DNA from: Acidovorax sp. A1169
GTDB lineage: Bacteria > Pseudomonadota > Gammaproteobacteria > Burkholderiales > Burkholderiaceae_C
Length of the DNA stretch: 64,000 bases
Direction: 5' to 3'
Assembly: GCF_030704685.1 (NCBI RefSeq)
Contig: NZ_JAUZDX010000002.1
Span: 537,245 to 601,244, forward strand
Part shown: piece after piece, positions 23,626-34,830 of the stretch
How the letters are laid out: the number at the start of each line of letters is the position of its first letter
Position numbering within the stretch: the stretch's first letter is position 1
Made by a program: the position numbers and the translations under genes
Notes under the pieces: model-generated
The model's input: only the letters and a program-made list of their open reading frames with translations
Databases searched by the model: none
What the model was told of the DNA's origin: nothing

Positions 23626-23886
23626 GCCGGTACGACCAGCCTTCTGCGGGCAGGCAGCGGTGCGGGCAGCCCGCAGCGCATGAAACTGGCGAGAGGGATG
23701 AAGGCGCGAAGCGCCTCAGGGGGAGCACCACCACTAGGGTTTTTCCTTGGGGGCATGTGAGGGTTCCACCCAAGCCCCTGTGGGCGGGTGCTGCGTATAT
23801 TCGTTGGAAGCCCTGTTGTTTCCCACAGTTCCCATGCCCGCCTCCCTCATCGTCCGCACCTGCAGCCCTCCTCACCGGGACAGCGC

Positions 23887-25989
23887 ATGACGCCACCCGC
23901 GAACCCCGTCGCTGCTGCGCAAGAGCCGGCCTTGAGCCTGCCGGGCTCCCTGGTGCTGCGGCTGATGGCGGTGGCCGCGCTGGTGGTGGTGCTGGCGAGC
24001 GCGGCGTCGGTGTGGCTGGTCTCGCGTGCCGCAGGCCAGGAGGCCATGCGCCGCGTGGTCGGCCAGCAGACCGACGAGGTGGAGGTGGTGGCGCGGCTCT
24101 TGGCCAGCAAGATCGAGCAGAGCCAGAAGGTGCTGCGCACGGTGGCACAAGGCATTACCCCGGCCATGCTCGAATCACCGTCGTCGCTGGACTGGCTGCT
24201 GCAGCAGGGCCTGCCTGCGGTGGGCTTTTTCGACGCGCTGCAGGTGGCCCGCAAGGATGGCGAGCTCCGACTCAACATCCGTGGAGGCCAGTTGATCAAG
24301 GCCGCCGATCTGGACCCGGCGGAGCGCGATGCCCTGCGCCGCACGCTGATCGATGGCAAACCCCAGGTGTCTGAGCTGATTGCCGGGCGCACCAGCAATG
24401 CGCGCATCCTGTTCACGCTGCCGCTGCACAGCGAAGAGGGCGCCGTGCTGGGTGTGGTGGCCGGGGCGCTCAGGCTGCAGTCGCAGGGCCTGCTGCCGCA
24501 GTCCATGGCGCTGCCGGCGCGCGATGACTCGCGCCTGGTGGTCTTCACCCGCGACGGCACCATCCTCTCGCACACCGACCCCGCGCGCATCATGGGCCAG
24601 GTGCGTGACGAGCCGGGCCTGGCCCCCGTGTTCGCCGAGTGGCTGCGCCGCGCGCAGCCCGTGGTCGGGCGCGGTGTCACCGAGGTGCAGCCCGACCACA
24701 TCGTGAGCGTGGCCGGCATGCCGCTGCCGCAGTGGTTCGTGGCCCGGGTCAGCAATTCGCAGGCGCTGCTGGCGCCGTTGCAGGGAGCCCAGCGCGATGC
24801 GTGGTGGCTGGCCGCTGCCGTGATTGCCCTGGGCGTGCTGCTGCTGGCCACGGCCATGGCCTGGATGGCACAGCCCCTGGCCCAGCTGTGCCGGGGCGCG
24901 CAGCAACTGCTGCGCCACGATGCTCGGGGCGCCATCGAGTGGCCCGGTGGCAGGGGCGAGGTGGGCGCGCTGGTGCGGGTGTTCGACGGGCTGGCGCAGC
25001 AAAGGCGCCAGCAGGACCACCTGCACGCGCTGCTGCACGGGCAGTTCCAGGCCATCCTGGAGAACGCCTCGGTGGGCATTGTCATCACGCGCCATGGCGT
25101 GCTCGAAGTGGTGGGGCGGCAGGCCTGCCTGACCCTGGGCTACGCCGAGGGTGAACTGCAGGGCCGGCCGGCACGCACGCTGTATGGCTCTGACGCCGAC
25201 TATGCCCGCCTGGGTGAGCGCGTGCAGTCGGCCTTCGCGGCGCATGGCACCTTCGATGGGGACGTGTGCTTCGTGCGCAAGGACGGCAGCCCCGTCTGGG
25301 CGCGCGTGCAGGGCCGCAAGGTGAATTCGGAGGCCCTCGGCGGAGGTACCGTGTGGATGCTGGAGGACATCACCGCCGCGCGCGAGGCCCAGTACCAGCA
25401 GGCCTGGGAGCTCACGCACGATGCCCTGACCCAGTTGCACAACCGCTCGGCCTTCGACCACCGACTGGCCCTGCTGCTGGCCGAGCGCTCGGCACGCACG
25501 CGAGCCACCGGTGCGGCGGGCACGGCGGTGGACGATGCACCCGACGACGGGGTGATGCTGTTCCTGGACCTTGACCATTTCACGCTGGTCAACGACGTGG
25601 CGGGCCACGATGCGGGCGACGACGTGCTGCGCCACGTGGCCCGGCTCATCGAGACCCAGGTGCGCCAGGTGGGCTGGTCTGCGCGCCTGGGCGGCGACGA
25701 GTTCGCCGTGGTGCTGCCCGGCTGCCCGCTGGCGCGCGGCCAGGCCGTGGCCGAACAGCTGCGCGCCACGGTGCAGGCCTGGGAGCCGTCCTACCAGGGG
25801 CGCAGCTTCACACTGGGTGTGAGCATCGGCCTGGTGGTGCTCGACGCCCACCTGCACGACGTGGCCTCGGTGCTGAATGCAGCCGACATGGCCTGCTACG
25901 ACGCCAAGCGCGCCGGACGCAACCGGGTCGAAACCAGGCATGCGCGCGACATGACCTCATCGGGCCGGATGGCCCTGGGACCGTATTGA
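23887..25989 (+). CDS. Membrane sensor diguanylate cyclase (Cache-like, HAMP, PAS, GGDEF)
   Basis: A 700-residue inner-membrane protein. The first membrane helix is at about 18-42 (LVLRLMAVAALVVVLASAAS), then a periplasmic Cache-like sensor (about 45-310, with GFFDALQVARKDGEL and LVVFTRDGTILSH), a second helix at about 315-335, a HAMP-like segment, a PAS domain (about 375-490, ILENASVGIVITRHGVLEV) and a GGDEF domain (about 515-690) with intact LGGDEFAVVLP. A c-di-GMP product is expected, controlled by an external ligand. The stop is six bases from the convergent xdhB stop. The ATG at 23887 is the first that gives a normal N-terminus. Confidence 0.88.
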   Translation: MTPPANPVAAAQEPALSLPGSLVLRLMAVAALVVVLASAASVWLVSRAAGQEAMRRVVGQQTDEVEVVARLLASKIEQSQKVLRTVAQGITPAMLESPSSLDWLLQQGLPAVGFFDALQVARKDGELRLNIRGGQLIKAADLDPAERDALRRTLIDGKPQVSELIAGRTSNARILFTLPLHSEEGAVLGVVAGALRLQSQGLLPQSMALPARDDSRLVVFTRDGTILSHTDPARIMGQVRDEPGLAPVFAEWLRRAQPVVGRGVTEVQPDHIVSVAGMPLPQWFVARVSNSQALLAPLQGAQRDAWWLAAAVIALGVLLLATAMAWMAQPLAQLCRGAQQLLRHDARGAIEWPGGRGEVGALVRVFDGLAQQRRQQDHLHALLHGQFQAILENASVGIVITRHGVLEVVGRQACLTLGYAEGELQGRPARTLYGSDADYARLGERVQSAFAAHGTFDGDVCFVRKDGSPVWARVQGRKVNSEALGGGTVWMLEDITAAREAQYQQAWELTHDALTQLHNRSAFDHRLALLLAERSARTRATGAAGTAVDDAPDDGVMLFLDLDHFTLVNDVAGHDAGDDVLRHVARLIETQVRQVGWSARLGGDEFAVVLPGCPLARGQAVAEQLRATVQAWEPSYQGRSFTLGVSIGLVVLDAHLHDVASVLNAADMACYDAKRAGRNRVETRHARDMTSSGRMALGPY

Positions 25990-25995
25990 TACCCC

Positions 25996-28418
25996 TCAGC
26001 CGCTGAGCTTTCCGAGCGCGCGCAGCACGTTCTCGGCCGTGGCGGGCGCGGTCAGCTGCACCGGCGCGCGGTCGTCATCGCCCGCGCCGCGCGCAGCCGC
26101 CACGGCATTGCGCAGCGCCTCGTAGACGCTGATGGCCAGCATGAAGGGCGGTTCGCCCACGGCCTTGCTGCCGCCCACGTTGTCCTCGCGGTTGGCCTCG
26201 GGCCACAGGTTCACGCGGAAATGCGCCGGGATGTCGCCCGTGGCCGGGATCTTGTAGGTGCTGGGGGCGTGCGTGGCCAGGTAGCCCTTGTCGTTCCACA
26301 CCAGCTGTTCGGTGGTGAGCCAGCCCATGCCCTGCACGAAGCCGCCCTCGATCTGCCCGATGTCGATGGCCGGGTTGATGCTGTGGCCCACGTCGTGCAA
26401 TATGTCCACGGCGATCACGCGGCTCTCGCCGGTCAGCGTGTCGATCACCACCTCGGTGCAGGCCGCGCCGTACGAGAAGTAGTAGAACGGCCGGCCCGTG
26501 AGCGTGGTCTTGTCGTAGTGGATCTTGGGCGTGCGGTAGAAGCCGTCGCTCCACAGCTGGATGCGGTTGGCGTAGGCCTCCTTAACCACGTCGTCGAAGG
26601 CGCGCACCTTCTTGGGCGAGATCACCTGCCCGCCCGCGAACTGGATGGCGCCCGCGCCGCAGCCATCGAGCCCGCAGACATAGGCCGCCAGGTTGTCGCG
26701 CACATGGCGCGCGGCGAACTGGGCCGCGCGGCCGTTCAGGTCGGTGCCGCTCGAAGCTGCGGTGGCACTGGCGTTGGGCACCTTGCTGGTGTCGCTGGCC
26801 GTCACCAGCACGCGCTGCAGCGGCACGCCCAGCTCGTCGGCCACGATCTGCGCCACCTTGGTGTGCAGGCCCTGGCCCATTTCGGTGCCGCCGTGGTTCA
26901 CCTGCACGCTGCCGTCGGTGTACACGTGTACCAGCGCGCCAGCCTGGTTGAACAGGGTGGCCGTGAAGCTGATGCCGAACTTGACCGGCGTGATCGCCAG
27001 CCCGCGCTTGAGCACCGGGTTGGTGGCGTTCCATGCCGCAATCGCTGCCTGCCGCTGGCGGTAGTTGGCGTCGCGCTCCAGCTGGGGCATGAGCTCGTGC
27101 AGGATGTTGTCCTCCACGGTCATCTGGTAGTGGGTGACGTTGCGGGCTTCGCTCGCGTCGCGGCCGTAGAGGTTGCGCAGGCGCACGTCCTGCGCGTCCA
27201 GACCCAGGGCGCGCGCGATGTCGCCCAGGATGGCCTCGATCACGATCACGCCCTGCGGGCCGCCGAAGCCGCGGAACGCCGTGTGGCTCTGGGTGTTGGT
27301 CTTGCAGCGGTAGGAGGCGATCTCCACGTCGCTCAGGTAGTAGGCGTTGTCGCTGTGGAACACGGCGCGGTCGGCCACGGGGCCCGACAGGTCGGCCGAG
27401 AAGCCGCAGTTGGCCGCCATGTGCAGGTTCAGCCCGGTGATGCGGCCCGTGCCGTCAAAGCCCACGTCGTAGCGGTAGGCGAACGGGTGGCGCTTGCCGG
27501 TGACCATGAAGTCCTCGTCCCGGTCCAGGCGCAGCTTGATGGGGCGGCCCAGCTTGTTTGCGGCCACGGCGGCCCACACGGCCAGGTGCCCGGCCTGCGT
27601 CTCCTTGCCGCCAAAGCCCCCGCCCATGCGCCGGCACTCCACGCGCACCGCGTGGTTGTCGATGCCCAGGGCATGCGCCACCCAGTGCTGCACCTCGCCC
27701 GGGTGCTGGGTGCTCGAATAGACCCACCACTGCTTCTGCTCCAGCGGCATGGCGTAGGCGATCTGGCCTTCGAGGTAGAAGTGCTCCTGCCCACCGACGT
27801 CGAAGGTGCCTTGCAGGCGGTGTTCTGAGCCGGCCAGGCCGGCCGCCGCATCGCCCCGGCGCACGAACACCGGGGGCAGCACATAGCTTTCGGCCGCCAG
27901 CGCGTCCTGCACCGTAAGCACGGCCGGCAGCGGCGTGATGTCGAGCTTCACGGCGCGCACGGCGCGGCGCGCCTGCATCACCGTGTCGGCCACCACCAGG
28001 CCGATGACCTGGCCGATGTGCTGCACCGTGTCCATGGCAAACACCGGCTCGTCGTGCGCAAAGGCGGCCAGCATTTTGTCGCCCGGCACGTCGGCCGACA
28101 GCACCACGCCGCGCACGCCGGGCAGGGCCAGGGCGGCGCTCGCGTCCACGCCGTTCAGGCGTCCGTGGGCCACGGTGGAGAGGATGGGCGAGGCGTACAG
28201 CGTGCCCTTGATCTCGGGCAGGTCGTCGATGTAGTGGGCTGCACCGGCCACCTGGGCGCGTGCGCTTTCATGGATGTGCGAATGGCCCATGGCCCGCAGG
28301 GTTGCGGGGGGCGTGGGCGCCAGGGGAGCCGCCACGGGCTGGTCGGCGTGCGCATCGGCCTGCACCACCACCGGGTCGTCCACCGCGTCGCGGCTCACGG
28401 GAGAGGGGTCACGCTGGT

Positions 28419-28422
<4 letters not shown>
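25996..28422 (-). CDS. xdhB: Xanthine dehydrogenase, molybdenum-binding subunit
   Basis: An 808-residue large subunit of heterodimeric xanthine dehydrogenase. It carries the molybdopterin domain: AHYIDDLPEIKGTLYASPIL, GGQEHFYLEGQ, CRRMGGGFGGKETQA, RGFGGPQGV, VNHGGTEMGQGLHTKVAQI, and the catalytic glutamate in AVGEPPFML near the C-terminus. It hydroxylates hypoxanthine to xanthine and xanthine to urate, passing electrons to XdhA. The ATG at 28422 overlaps the xdhA stop (ATGA), so the subunits are coupled. Length is slightly above the usual 780 because of a Pro/Ala-rich N-terminal tail (about 1-45). XdhC is encoded separately at 17106. Confidence 0.95.
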
Positions 28423-29921
<1,499 letters not shown>

Positions 29922-29957
29922 GCGTGGGGTGCTCAAAAACGGGCAAATCGGTCAGAA

Positions 29958-30008
29958 CCAGAGCGTATGCGCGCCTGCAACAGACCGCATATGCCAGAGC
30001 GTATAACG
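29958..30008. promoter_or_regulatory. Direct repeats CCAGAGCGTAT in the xdhA-GntR divergent region
   Basis: CCAGAGCGTAT occurs twice, at 29958-29968 and 29994-30004, 36 bases apart. Between them lies the palindrome GCATATGC (29987-29994), and the second copy extends to CGTATAACG. The CGTAT core is shared with the two CGTATACG palindromes downstream of the neighbouring GntR gene, so this is the probable site through which that regulator controls xdhAB and itself. Confidence 0.45.
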
Positions 30009-30183
30009 AGGATGCCTGTCGCGCTATGACTGCGCGCCCACCGGGGGCAAAAAAAGGCCGCTGCCCCACACCCCGTGGGCGCCGGTCGGCTGCCCTGGCA
30101 CCGTGGCGGCTGGCTACACTGGCGCGCACACCGCACCATTGCAGCTTTCCACCGTCGCACGCCACCGCGCCCCCTTTCTGCCC

Positions 30184-30861
30184 ATGCCCGCCGCAACGCC
30201 TTCCCGTCCACCCGCCGCCACGCTGGACCAGCCGGTGTACGAGGCCGTGCTCGACGCCGTCATGCACGGCCGGCTGCGCCCCGGCGAGCGCCTGGGCGAG
30301 CCCGCGCTGTGCGAGCGCTTTGGCGTGAGCCGCACGGTGGTGCGCCAGGCCCTGCACCGGCTGGCCGAGCTGCGCATCCTGGACATCGTGCCCAACAAGG
30401 GCGCGACGGTGGCCCGCCCCGGCCCGAAGGAAACGCGCGACATCTTCGCCGCGCGCCGCGTGGTCGAGGCCGGCATCGTGCGCATGGTGGCTGCGCGCAT
30501 CACGCACGGCGAGCTGCAGCGCCTCAAGCAGCGCATGCGCGCCGAGCACGAGGCCCTGCACCAGCAGGACCATGCGCGCTGGGTGGCGCTGGCGGGGGGC
30601 TTTCACCTGGCGCTGGCGGAACTGTCGGGCAATGCCGAGCTGCAGCGCATCCTGACCGAACTGATGACGCGCTGCTCGCTCATCGTGGCGCTGTACGAGG
30701 CGCCCGGGGAATCCACCTGCGAGCATGCAGAGCATGAGCAACTCGTGGAGCACCTTGCCCTGCGCGATGGCAGCGCCGCCGCCGCCGCCATGGACCGCCA
30801 CCTGCTGGCGCTGGAGGCCCGGCTGCGCCTGCCGGACGAGGGCATGCCGCCGATCTTGTGA
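30184..30861 (+). CDS. GntR-family (FCD) regulator next to xdhAB
   Basis: A 225-residue regulator. The winged HTH is at about 12-80 (LRPGERLGEPALCERFGVSR then TVVRQALHRLAELRI), and the FCD domain has the ligand/metal residues A-G-G-F-H-L-A-L and CEHAEHEQLVEHL. It is a paralogue of the regulator at 15376. It is divergent from xdhA and is followed by a promoter flanked by two CGTATACG palindromes (30866 and 30919) that drives the flavin reductase/deaminase pair. ATG 30184 is used; the longer reading to 30103 adds unlikely sequence. Effector unknown; a purine intermediate is probable from context. Confidence 0.87.
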   Translation: MPAATPSRPPAATLDQPVYEAVLDAVMHGRLRPGERLGEPALCERFGVSRTVVRQALHRLAELRILDIVPNKGATVARPGPKETRDIFAARRVVEAGIVRMVAARITHGELQRLKQRMRAEHEALHQQDHARWVALAGGFHLALAELSGNAELQRILTELMTRCSLIVALYEAPGESTCEHAEHEQLVEHLALRDGSAAAAAMDRHLLALEARLRLPDEGMPPIL

Positions 30862-30865
30862 AAAT

Positions 30866-30926
30866 CGTATACGTCTCTTGGATGGATGAGCGTTGATTTG
30901 ATAAATTGGTTAAAATTTCGTATACG
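30866..30926 (+). promoter_or_regulatory. Promoter flanked by two CGTATACG operators
   Basis: CGTATACG palindromes lie at 30866-30873 (within AAAATCGTATACGTC) and 30919-30926 (within TTTCGTATACGATTT), 53 bases apart or about five helical turns. Between them is a plausible sigma70 promoter, TTGGAT (30878-30883), 17 bases, ATAAAT (30901-30906). The arrangement suggests repression of the flavin reductase/deaminase operon by the preceding GntR protein bound at both sites. Confidence 0.6.
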
Positions 30927-30941
30927 ATTTTTTTCTTGGCC

Positions 30942-31577
30942 ATGGACATCGACTTTTCGAAGATAGACGCCTACCAGCGCTACAAGCTCATGGCCAGCCT
31001 GATCGTGCCGCGCCCCATCGCGCTGATCACCACGCTGGGCGAGGACGGCACGGTGAATGCCGCGCCGTTCAGCATGTTCAACATGCTGGGCGAGGACCCG
31101 CCGGTGGTCATGGTCAGCATCAACCGCCTGAAGGACGGCCTGCTCAAGGACACGGCGGCCAACATCCTGCGCACCGGCGAGTTCGTGGTGCACATCACCG
31201 ACGAGGCCATGGCTGCGCAGATGCACGCCTGCGGCGACAGCCTGCCGCCACACCAGAGCGAACTTGTGCACGCCGGCCTCACACCCGTGCCCTCGCGCAG
31301 CGTGGCGCCGCCGCGCATCGCCGAGGCACCCGTGGCCTTCGAGTGCGTGCTGCACGAAACGCTGGAGACCGCCAGCCGCTACGTCTTCATCGGCCGCGTA
31401 CAGTGGCTGGGCGTGCGCGAAGGCCTGGTGGACACCGAACGCTGGCGCGTGCGCCTGCAGGACTTCCATCCCGTGGGGCGCTTTGGCGCCAGCTTCTACG
31501 TGAAGACCGGCGAGCGCTTCGCCATCGGTGCGGACACCCCAGCGCAGGCGCGCACCACCGCGATCGACGAGATATGA
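30942..31577 (+). CDS. Flavin reductase-like FMN-binding protein
   Basis: A 211-residue split-barrel FMN-binding protein of the flavin reductase-like family. It shows YKLMASLIVPRPIALITTLG, NAAPFSMFNMLGEDPP and GEFVVHITDEAMA, the usual FMN and dimer contacts. Family members reduce flavin for partner monooxygenases or act on their own substrates. It overlaps the deaminase gene (ATGA at 31574-31577), so the two are coupled, a pairing whose meaning is unclear. It lies under the double CGTATACG operator. It could supply electrons to an oxygenase such as the Rieske protein at 38362, but nothing in sequence proves that. Confidence 0.85.
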   Translation: MDIDFSKIDAYQRYKLMASLIVPRPIALITTLGEDGTVNAAPFSMFNMLGEDPPVVMVSINRLKDGLLKDTAANILRTGEFVVHITDEAMAAQMHACGDSLPPHQSELVHAGLTPVPSRSVAPPRIAEAPVAFECVLHETLETASRYVFIGRVQWLGVREGLVDTERWRVRLQDFHPVGRFGASFYVKTGERFAIGADTPAQARTTAIDEI

Positions 31578-32044
31578 GTCCGACCGCTTTCCGTGAGCAG
31601 GACCACGCCGCCATGCGCCTGGCCATCGAGGCCTCGCGCCAGGCGTTGGCTTCGGGCGACAACCCCTTCGGCGCCACACTGGCTTCGCCCGAAGGGCAGG
31701 TGCTCCATACCGCCCGCAACAACCAGAACACCACGCGCGACTGCACCGGCCACGCCGAAATGGTGCTGGTGCGCGAGGCCTCTGCGGCGCTCGGCCCCGA
31801 GGCCCTGCGCGGCGCCACCGTGTTCGCGAGCGGTGAGCCCTGTGCGATGTGCGCCGGTGCCATGTTCTGGGCCGGCATCGCACGCGTGGTCTATGCCGCA
31901 AGCCAGCAGGACATCGCCCAGGCGCTGGGCGGGCCGCAACTGGCCACCCCGTGTGCCGATCTGCTGGCGCAGGCGTGCCCACCCGTGGCCGTGCAAGGCG
32001 GCCTGCTGCGCGCAGAGGCGGCAGCCGCATTGCGCGGGGCTTGA
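31574..32044 (+). CDS. CDA-fold nucleoside/guanine deaminase
   Basis: A 156-residue zinc deaminase of the cytidine deaminase fold. The catalytic HAE is in DCTGHAEMVLVREA and the zinc PCxxC is in SGEPCAMCAGAMFWAGI; NPFG near residue 32 is typical of the bacterial guanine deaminase/nucleoside deaminase group. The purine setting favours guanine deaminase (guanine to xanthine) or a related aminopurine. The window also has an amidohydrolase-type guanine deaminase at 43490, so the two may have different substrates. It is coupled to the flavin reductase gene. tRNA adenosine deaminase TadA is less likely because of the context. Confidence 0.85.
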   Translation: MSPTAFREQDHAAMRLAIEASRQALASGDNPFGATLASPEGQVLHTARNNQNTTRDCTGHAEMVLVREASAALGPEALRGATVFASGEPCAMCAGAMFWAGIARVVYAASQQDIAQALGGPQLATPCADLLAQACPPVAVQGGLLRAEAAAALRGA

Positions 32045-32227
32045 CCCCGGGCCTGCGGGCCTGCACAGGGATTTCCAGGGGCACGGCGCAGCGGTTGTGC
32101 GGTGTACAGTGCGCCGACACTTTTTGCCCACCCCGAAACGCCCCCACTCCCCACACCGCGCGGCGCAGCGCATCCATCGTGCGCAGCGGCATACGTGATG
32201 GCGTATGACAAGAATGCAGGCCCCTGT

Positions 32228-33160
32228 ATGCGAGACCACGCCCTTTTCGACAAGATAGACCTCCATCTCATAAGGGTCTTGCACACCGTGTTGACTGAAC
32301 GCAGCGTATCGAGGGCCGCCGTCCGCCTGGGCATGCACCAGCCGGCGGTGTCGGCCGCGCTCAAGCGGCTGCGCGACCTGGCGGGCGATCCGCTGCTGGT
32401 GCGCTCGGGTGCCAGCATGATGCCCACCGACGCGGCGCTGCGCATGGTGGAGCCTGCAGGCGCCATTCTGCGCTCGGCCGAGGCCCTGTTCTCCGATGCG
32501 CGCGGCTTCGATCCGCGCACCGCCACGCGCACCTTCCGCGTGGCCGCCAGCGACTACCTCGACCCCTACTTCCTGCCGCAGCTGGTGGCGCGCATCAAGG
32601 TCGAGGCGCCGATGTGCCCCATCGAAATCCTGCCGCTGTCGGGCGACACGCACTACCACGCCCACCTGGCGCAGGGCGACGTGGATGTGGTCATCGGCAA
32701 CTGGCCCCAGCCCCCGGACGACCTGCACATGGGCCGCCTGTTCGGCGATGAGGTGGTGTGTCTCGTGAACCGCGACCACCCCGCCGTGCGCCGCGGCTGG
32801 GACGCCGAGAGCTGGCTGGCCGCCGAGCACATCGCCCCCACGCCCACCCACCCCGGCGCGCGCGGCGTGATCGACGTGCACCTCGACGGCCTGGGCCTGG
32901 CGCGCAACATCACCGCGCGCTGCGCGCACTTCAGCGCCATACCGCCCATCGTGGCATCGAGCTTGCTTGTGCTGACCACCGGGCGCCAGTACTGCGAGCG
33001 CTATGTGGACCACCTGCCTCTGGCCATACTGCCAGCCCCCGTGGAGTTTCCGCGCCTCATGTACTACCAGCTGTGGCATGCCCGCACGCACCATTCCGCC
33101 GCCGCCGTGTGGCTGCGCGACTGCGTGAAGGCGGTGGCTGCCTCGCTACGAAAAAAATAG
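32228..33160 (+). CDS. LysR-family regulator
   Basis: A 310-residue LysR-type regulator. The HTH is at about 8-65 (LIRVLHTVLTERSVSRAAVR then LGMHQPAVSAALKRLRD) and the periplasmic-binding-like effector domain at about 95-305 (FRVAASDYLDPYFLPQLVAR; GDVDVVIGNWPQPPDDLHMG). It reads in the same direction as the BMP transporter operon starting 80 bases downstream, unlike the usual divergent LysR arrangement. Its likely target is that transporter or the xdh region. ATG 32228 gives the usual short N-terminus; ATG 32198 would add ten residues. Confidence 0.87.
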   Translation: MRDHALFDKIDLHLIRVLHTVLTERSVSRAAVRLGMHQPAVSAALKRLRDLAGDPLLVRSGASMMPTDAALRMVEPAGAILRSAEALFSDARGFDPRTATRTFRVAASDYLDPYFLPQLVARIKVEAPMCPIEILPLSGDTHYHAHLAQGDVDVVIGNWPQPPDDLHMGRLFGDEVVCLVNRDHPAVRRGWDAESWLAAEHIAPTPTHPGARGVIDVHLDGLGLARNITARCAHFSAIPPIVASSLLVLTTGRQYCERYVDHLPLAILPAPVEFPRLMYYQLWHARTHHSAAAVWLRDCVKAVAASLRKK

Positions 33161-33240
33161 CTTTACGGTCATGCTGAACAAGCGATGGCAGGCAGTTTTA
33201 TCCCTATAACGACCCACCAAACTGAGAGACAATCCACCGC

Positions 33241-34830
33241 ATGAGTTCACCACCTCTTTCCAATGCCCCGGGCTTGGCGCCCCGGCTGCAGCTCACGGGC
33301 ATCACCAAGCGCTATCCCGCAGTGGTGGCCAACAACGGTGTCTCCCTCACGGTGCAGCCCGGTGAGATCCATGCCGTGCTCGGCGAGAACGGCGCGGGCA
33401 AGTCCACGCTGATGAAGATCATCTACGGCTCGGTCAAACCCGACGAAGGCAGCGTGCACTTCAACGGCCAGGCCGTGCAGGTGCGCAACCCGCAGGAGGC
33501 ACGGGCCCTGGGCATCGCCATGGTGTTCCAGCACTTCAGCCTGTTCGATACGCTGACCGTGGCCGAGAACGTCTGGCTGGGCCTGGACAAGAGCCAGGAC
33601 CTGGCCGAGGTGACTCAGCGCATCACCGCCAAGGCGGCCGAGTACGGCCTTGACATCGACCCCCTGCGCCCCGTGCACACGCTGAGCGTGGGCGAAATGC
33701 AGCGCGTGGAGATCATCCGTGCGCTGCTCACCAACCCCAAGGTGCTGATCCTCGATGAGCCCACCTCGGTGCTCACGCCCCAGGCGGTGGAAAAGCTCTT
33801 CGTGGTGCTGCGCAAGCTCGCGGCCGAGGGCTGCAGCATCCTCTACATCAGCCACAAGCTGCACGAGATCCGGGCGCTGTGTACCGCCTGCACCGTGCTG
33901 CGCGGCGGCAAGGTCACCGGCGTGTGCAACCCGGCCGAGGAATCGAATGCCTCGCTCTCGCGCCTGATGATCGGTGCCGAGCCGCCGGCGCTGGAACACC
34001 GCGAGGTGCAGACCGGCGCCACCGTGCTCAACGTGCAAGGCCTGTCGCTGCCGCGCGCCGACCAGTTCGGCGTGGACCTGGTGGACCTGGCCTTCGAGGT
34101 CAAGGCCGGTGAGGTGGTCGGCATTGCCGGGGTCTCCGGCAACGGGCAGAAGGAATTGCTCTACGCGCTGTCGGGTGAAGACCAGCGCGCCGAGCCGGCC
34201 AGCATCCAGGTGTCCGGCCAGAACGCCGGCCGCATGGGCCCGAGCCGCCGCCGCGCTCTGGGCCTGCATTTCGTGCCCGAGGAGCGCCTGGGCCGCGGCG
34301 CCGTGCCCACCATGGGCCTGGCGCACAACCTGCTGCTCACGCGCACCAATTCGGTGGCGGGCAGCGGCTGGATCAAGGTGGGTGCGCTCGAATCGCATGC
34401 GCGCGCCATCATCGAGCGCTTCCACGTCAAGGCCGGTGGCCCGCATGCGGCCGCCAAGTCGCTGTCGGGCGGCAACCTGCAGAAATTCATCGTGGGCCGC
34501 GAGATCGACGCCAAGCCCCGGCTGCTCATCGTCTCGCAACCCACCTGGGGTGTGGACGTGGGCGCGGCCGCGCAGATCCGCGGCGAAATCCTGGCGCTGC
34601 GCGATGCCGGTTGCGCCGTGCTGGTGGTCAGTGAGGAGCTGGACGAATTGTTTGAAATCTGCGACCGCCTGCATGTCGTGGCCAAGGGCCACCTATCGCC
34701 CTCGGTGCCGCGCGCCGAGGCCACCGTGGAGCGCATCGGCGAGTGGATGAGCGGGCTGTGGCATGCCGACGTGCAGGGTCACCTAGCGCAGGCCGCAGTG
34801 GCCGCTGGCGGGGAGCACCACCATGCTTAA
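33241..34830 (+). CDS. ABC transporter ATPase of the BMP/nucleoside importer
   Basis: A 529-residue tandem ABC ATPase of the simple sugar/BMP type. The first domain has Walker A GENGAGKST near 49-57, the signature LSVGEMQRVEI, and Walker B VLILDEPTSVL. The second has the usual degenerate nucleotide loop GVSGNGQKELL, the signature LSGGNLQKFIVGRE and a weak Walker B. Such proteins drive uptake of nucleosides (guanosine-type) with two permeases and a BMP-family binding protein, all encoded directly downstream. It overlaps the first permease by eight bases. A candidate -10 (TATAAC, 33204-33209) lies upstream. Confidence 0.92.
   Translation: MSSPPLSNAPGLAPRLQLTGITKRYPAVVANNGVSLTVQPGEIHAVLGENGAGKSTLMKIIYGSVKPDEGSVHFNGQAVQVRNPQEARALGIAMVFQHFSLFDTLTVAENVWLGLDKSQDLAEVTQRITAKAAEYGLDIDPLRPVHTLSVGEMQRVEIIRALLTNPKVLILDEPTSVLTPQAVEKLFVVLRKLAAEGCSILYISHKLHEIRALCTACTVLRGGKVTGVCNPAEESNASLSRLMIGAEPPALEHREVQTGATVLNVQGLSLPRADQFGVDLVDLAFEVKAGEVVGIAGVSGNGQKELLYALSGEDQRAEPASIQVSGQNAGRMGPSRRRALGLHFVPEERLGRGAVPTMGLAHNLLLTRTNSVAGSGWIKVGALESHARAIIERFHVKAGGPHAAAKSLSGGNLQKFIVGREIDAKPRLLIVSQPTWGVDVGAAAQIRGEILALRDAGCAVLVVSEELDELFEICDRLHVVAKGHLSPSVPRAEATVERIGEWMSGLWHADVQGHLAQAAVAAGGEHHHA

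Noticed and set aside
23700..23760. Hairpin AGGCGC-GAA-GCGCCT and a later T-rich stretch as a terminator after the Crp/Fnr gene
   Set aside because: About 30 bases separate the hairpin from the T-run, so it is not a standard intrinsic terminator; left unannotated.
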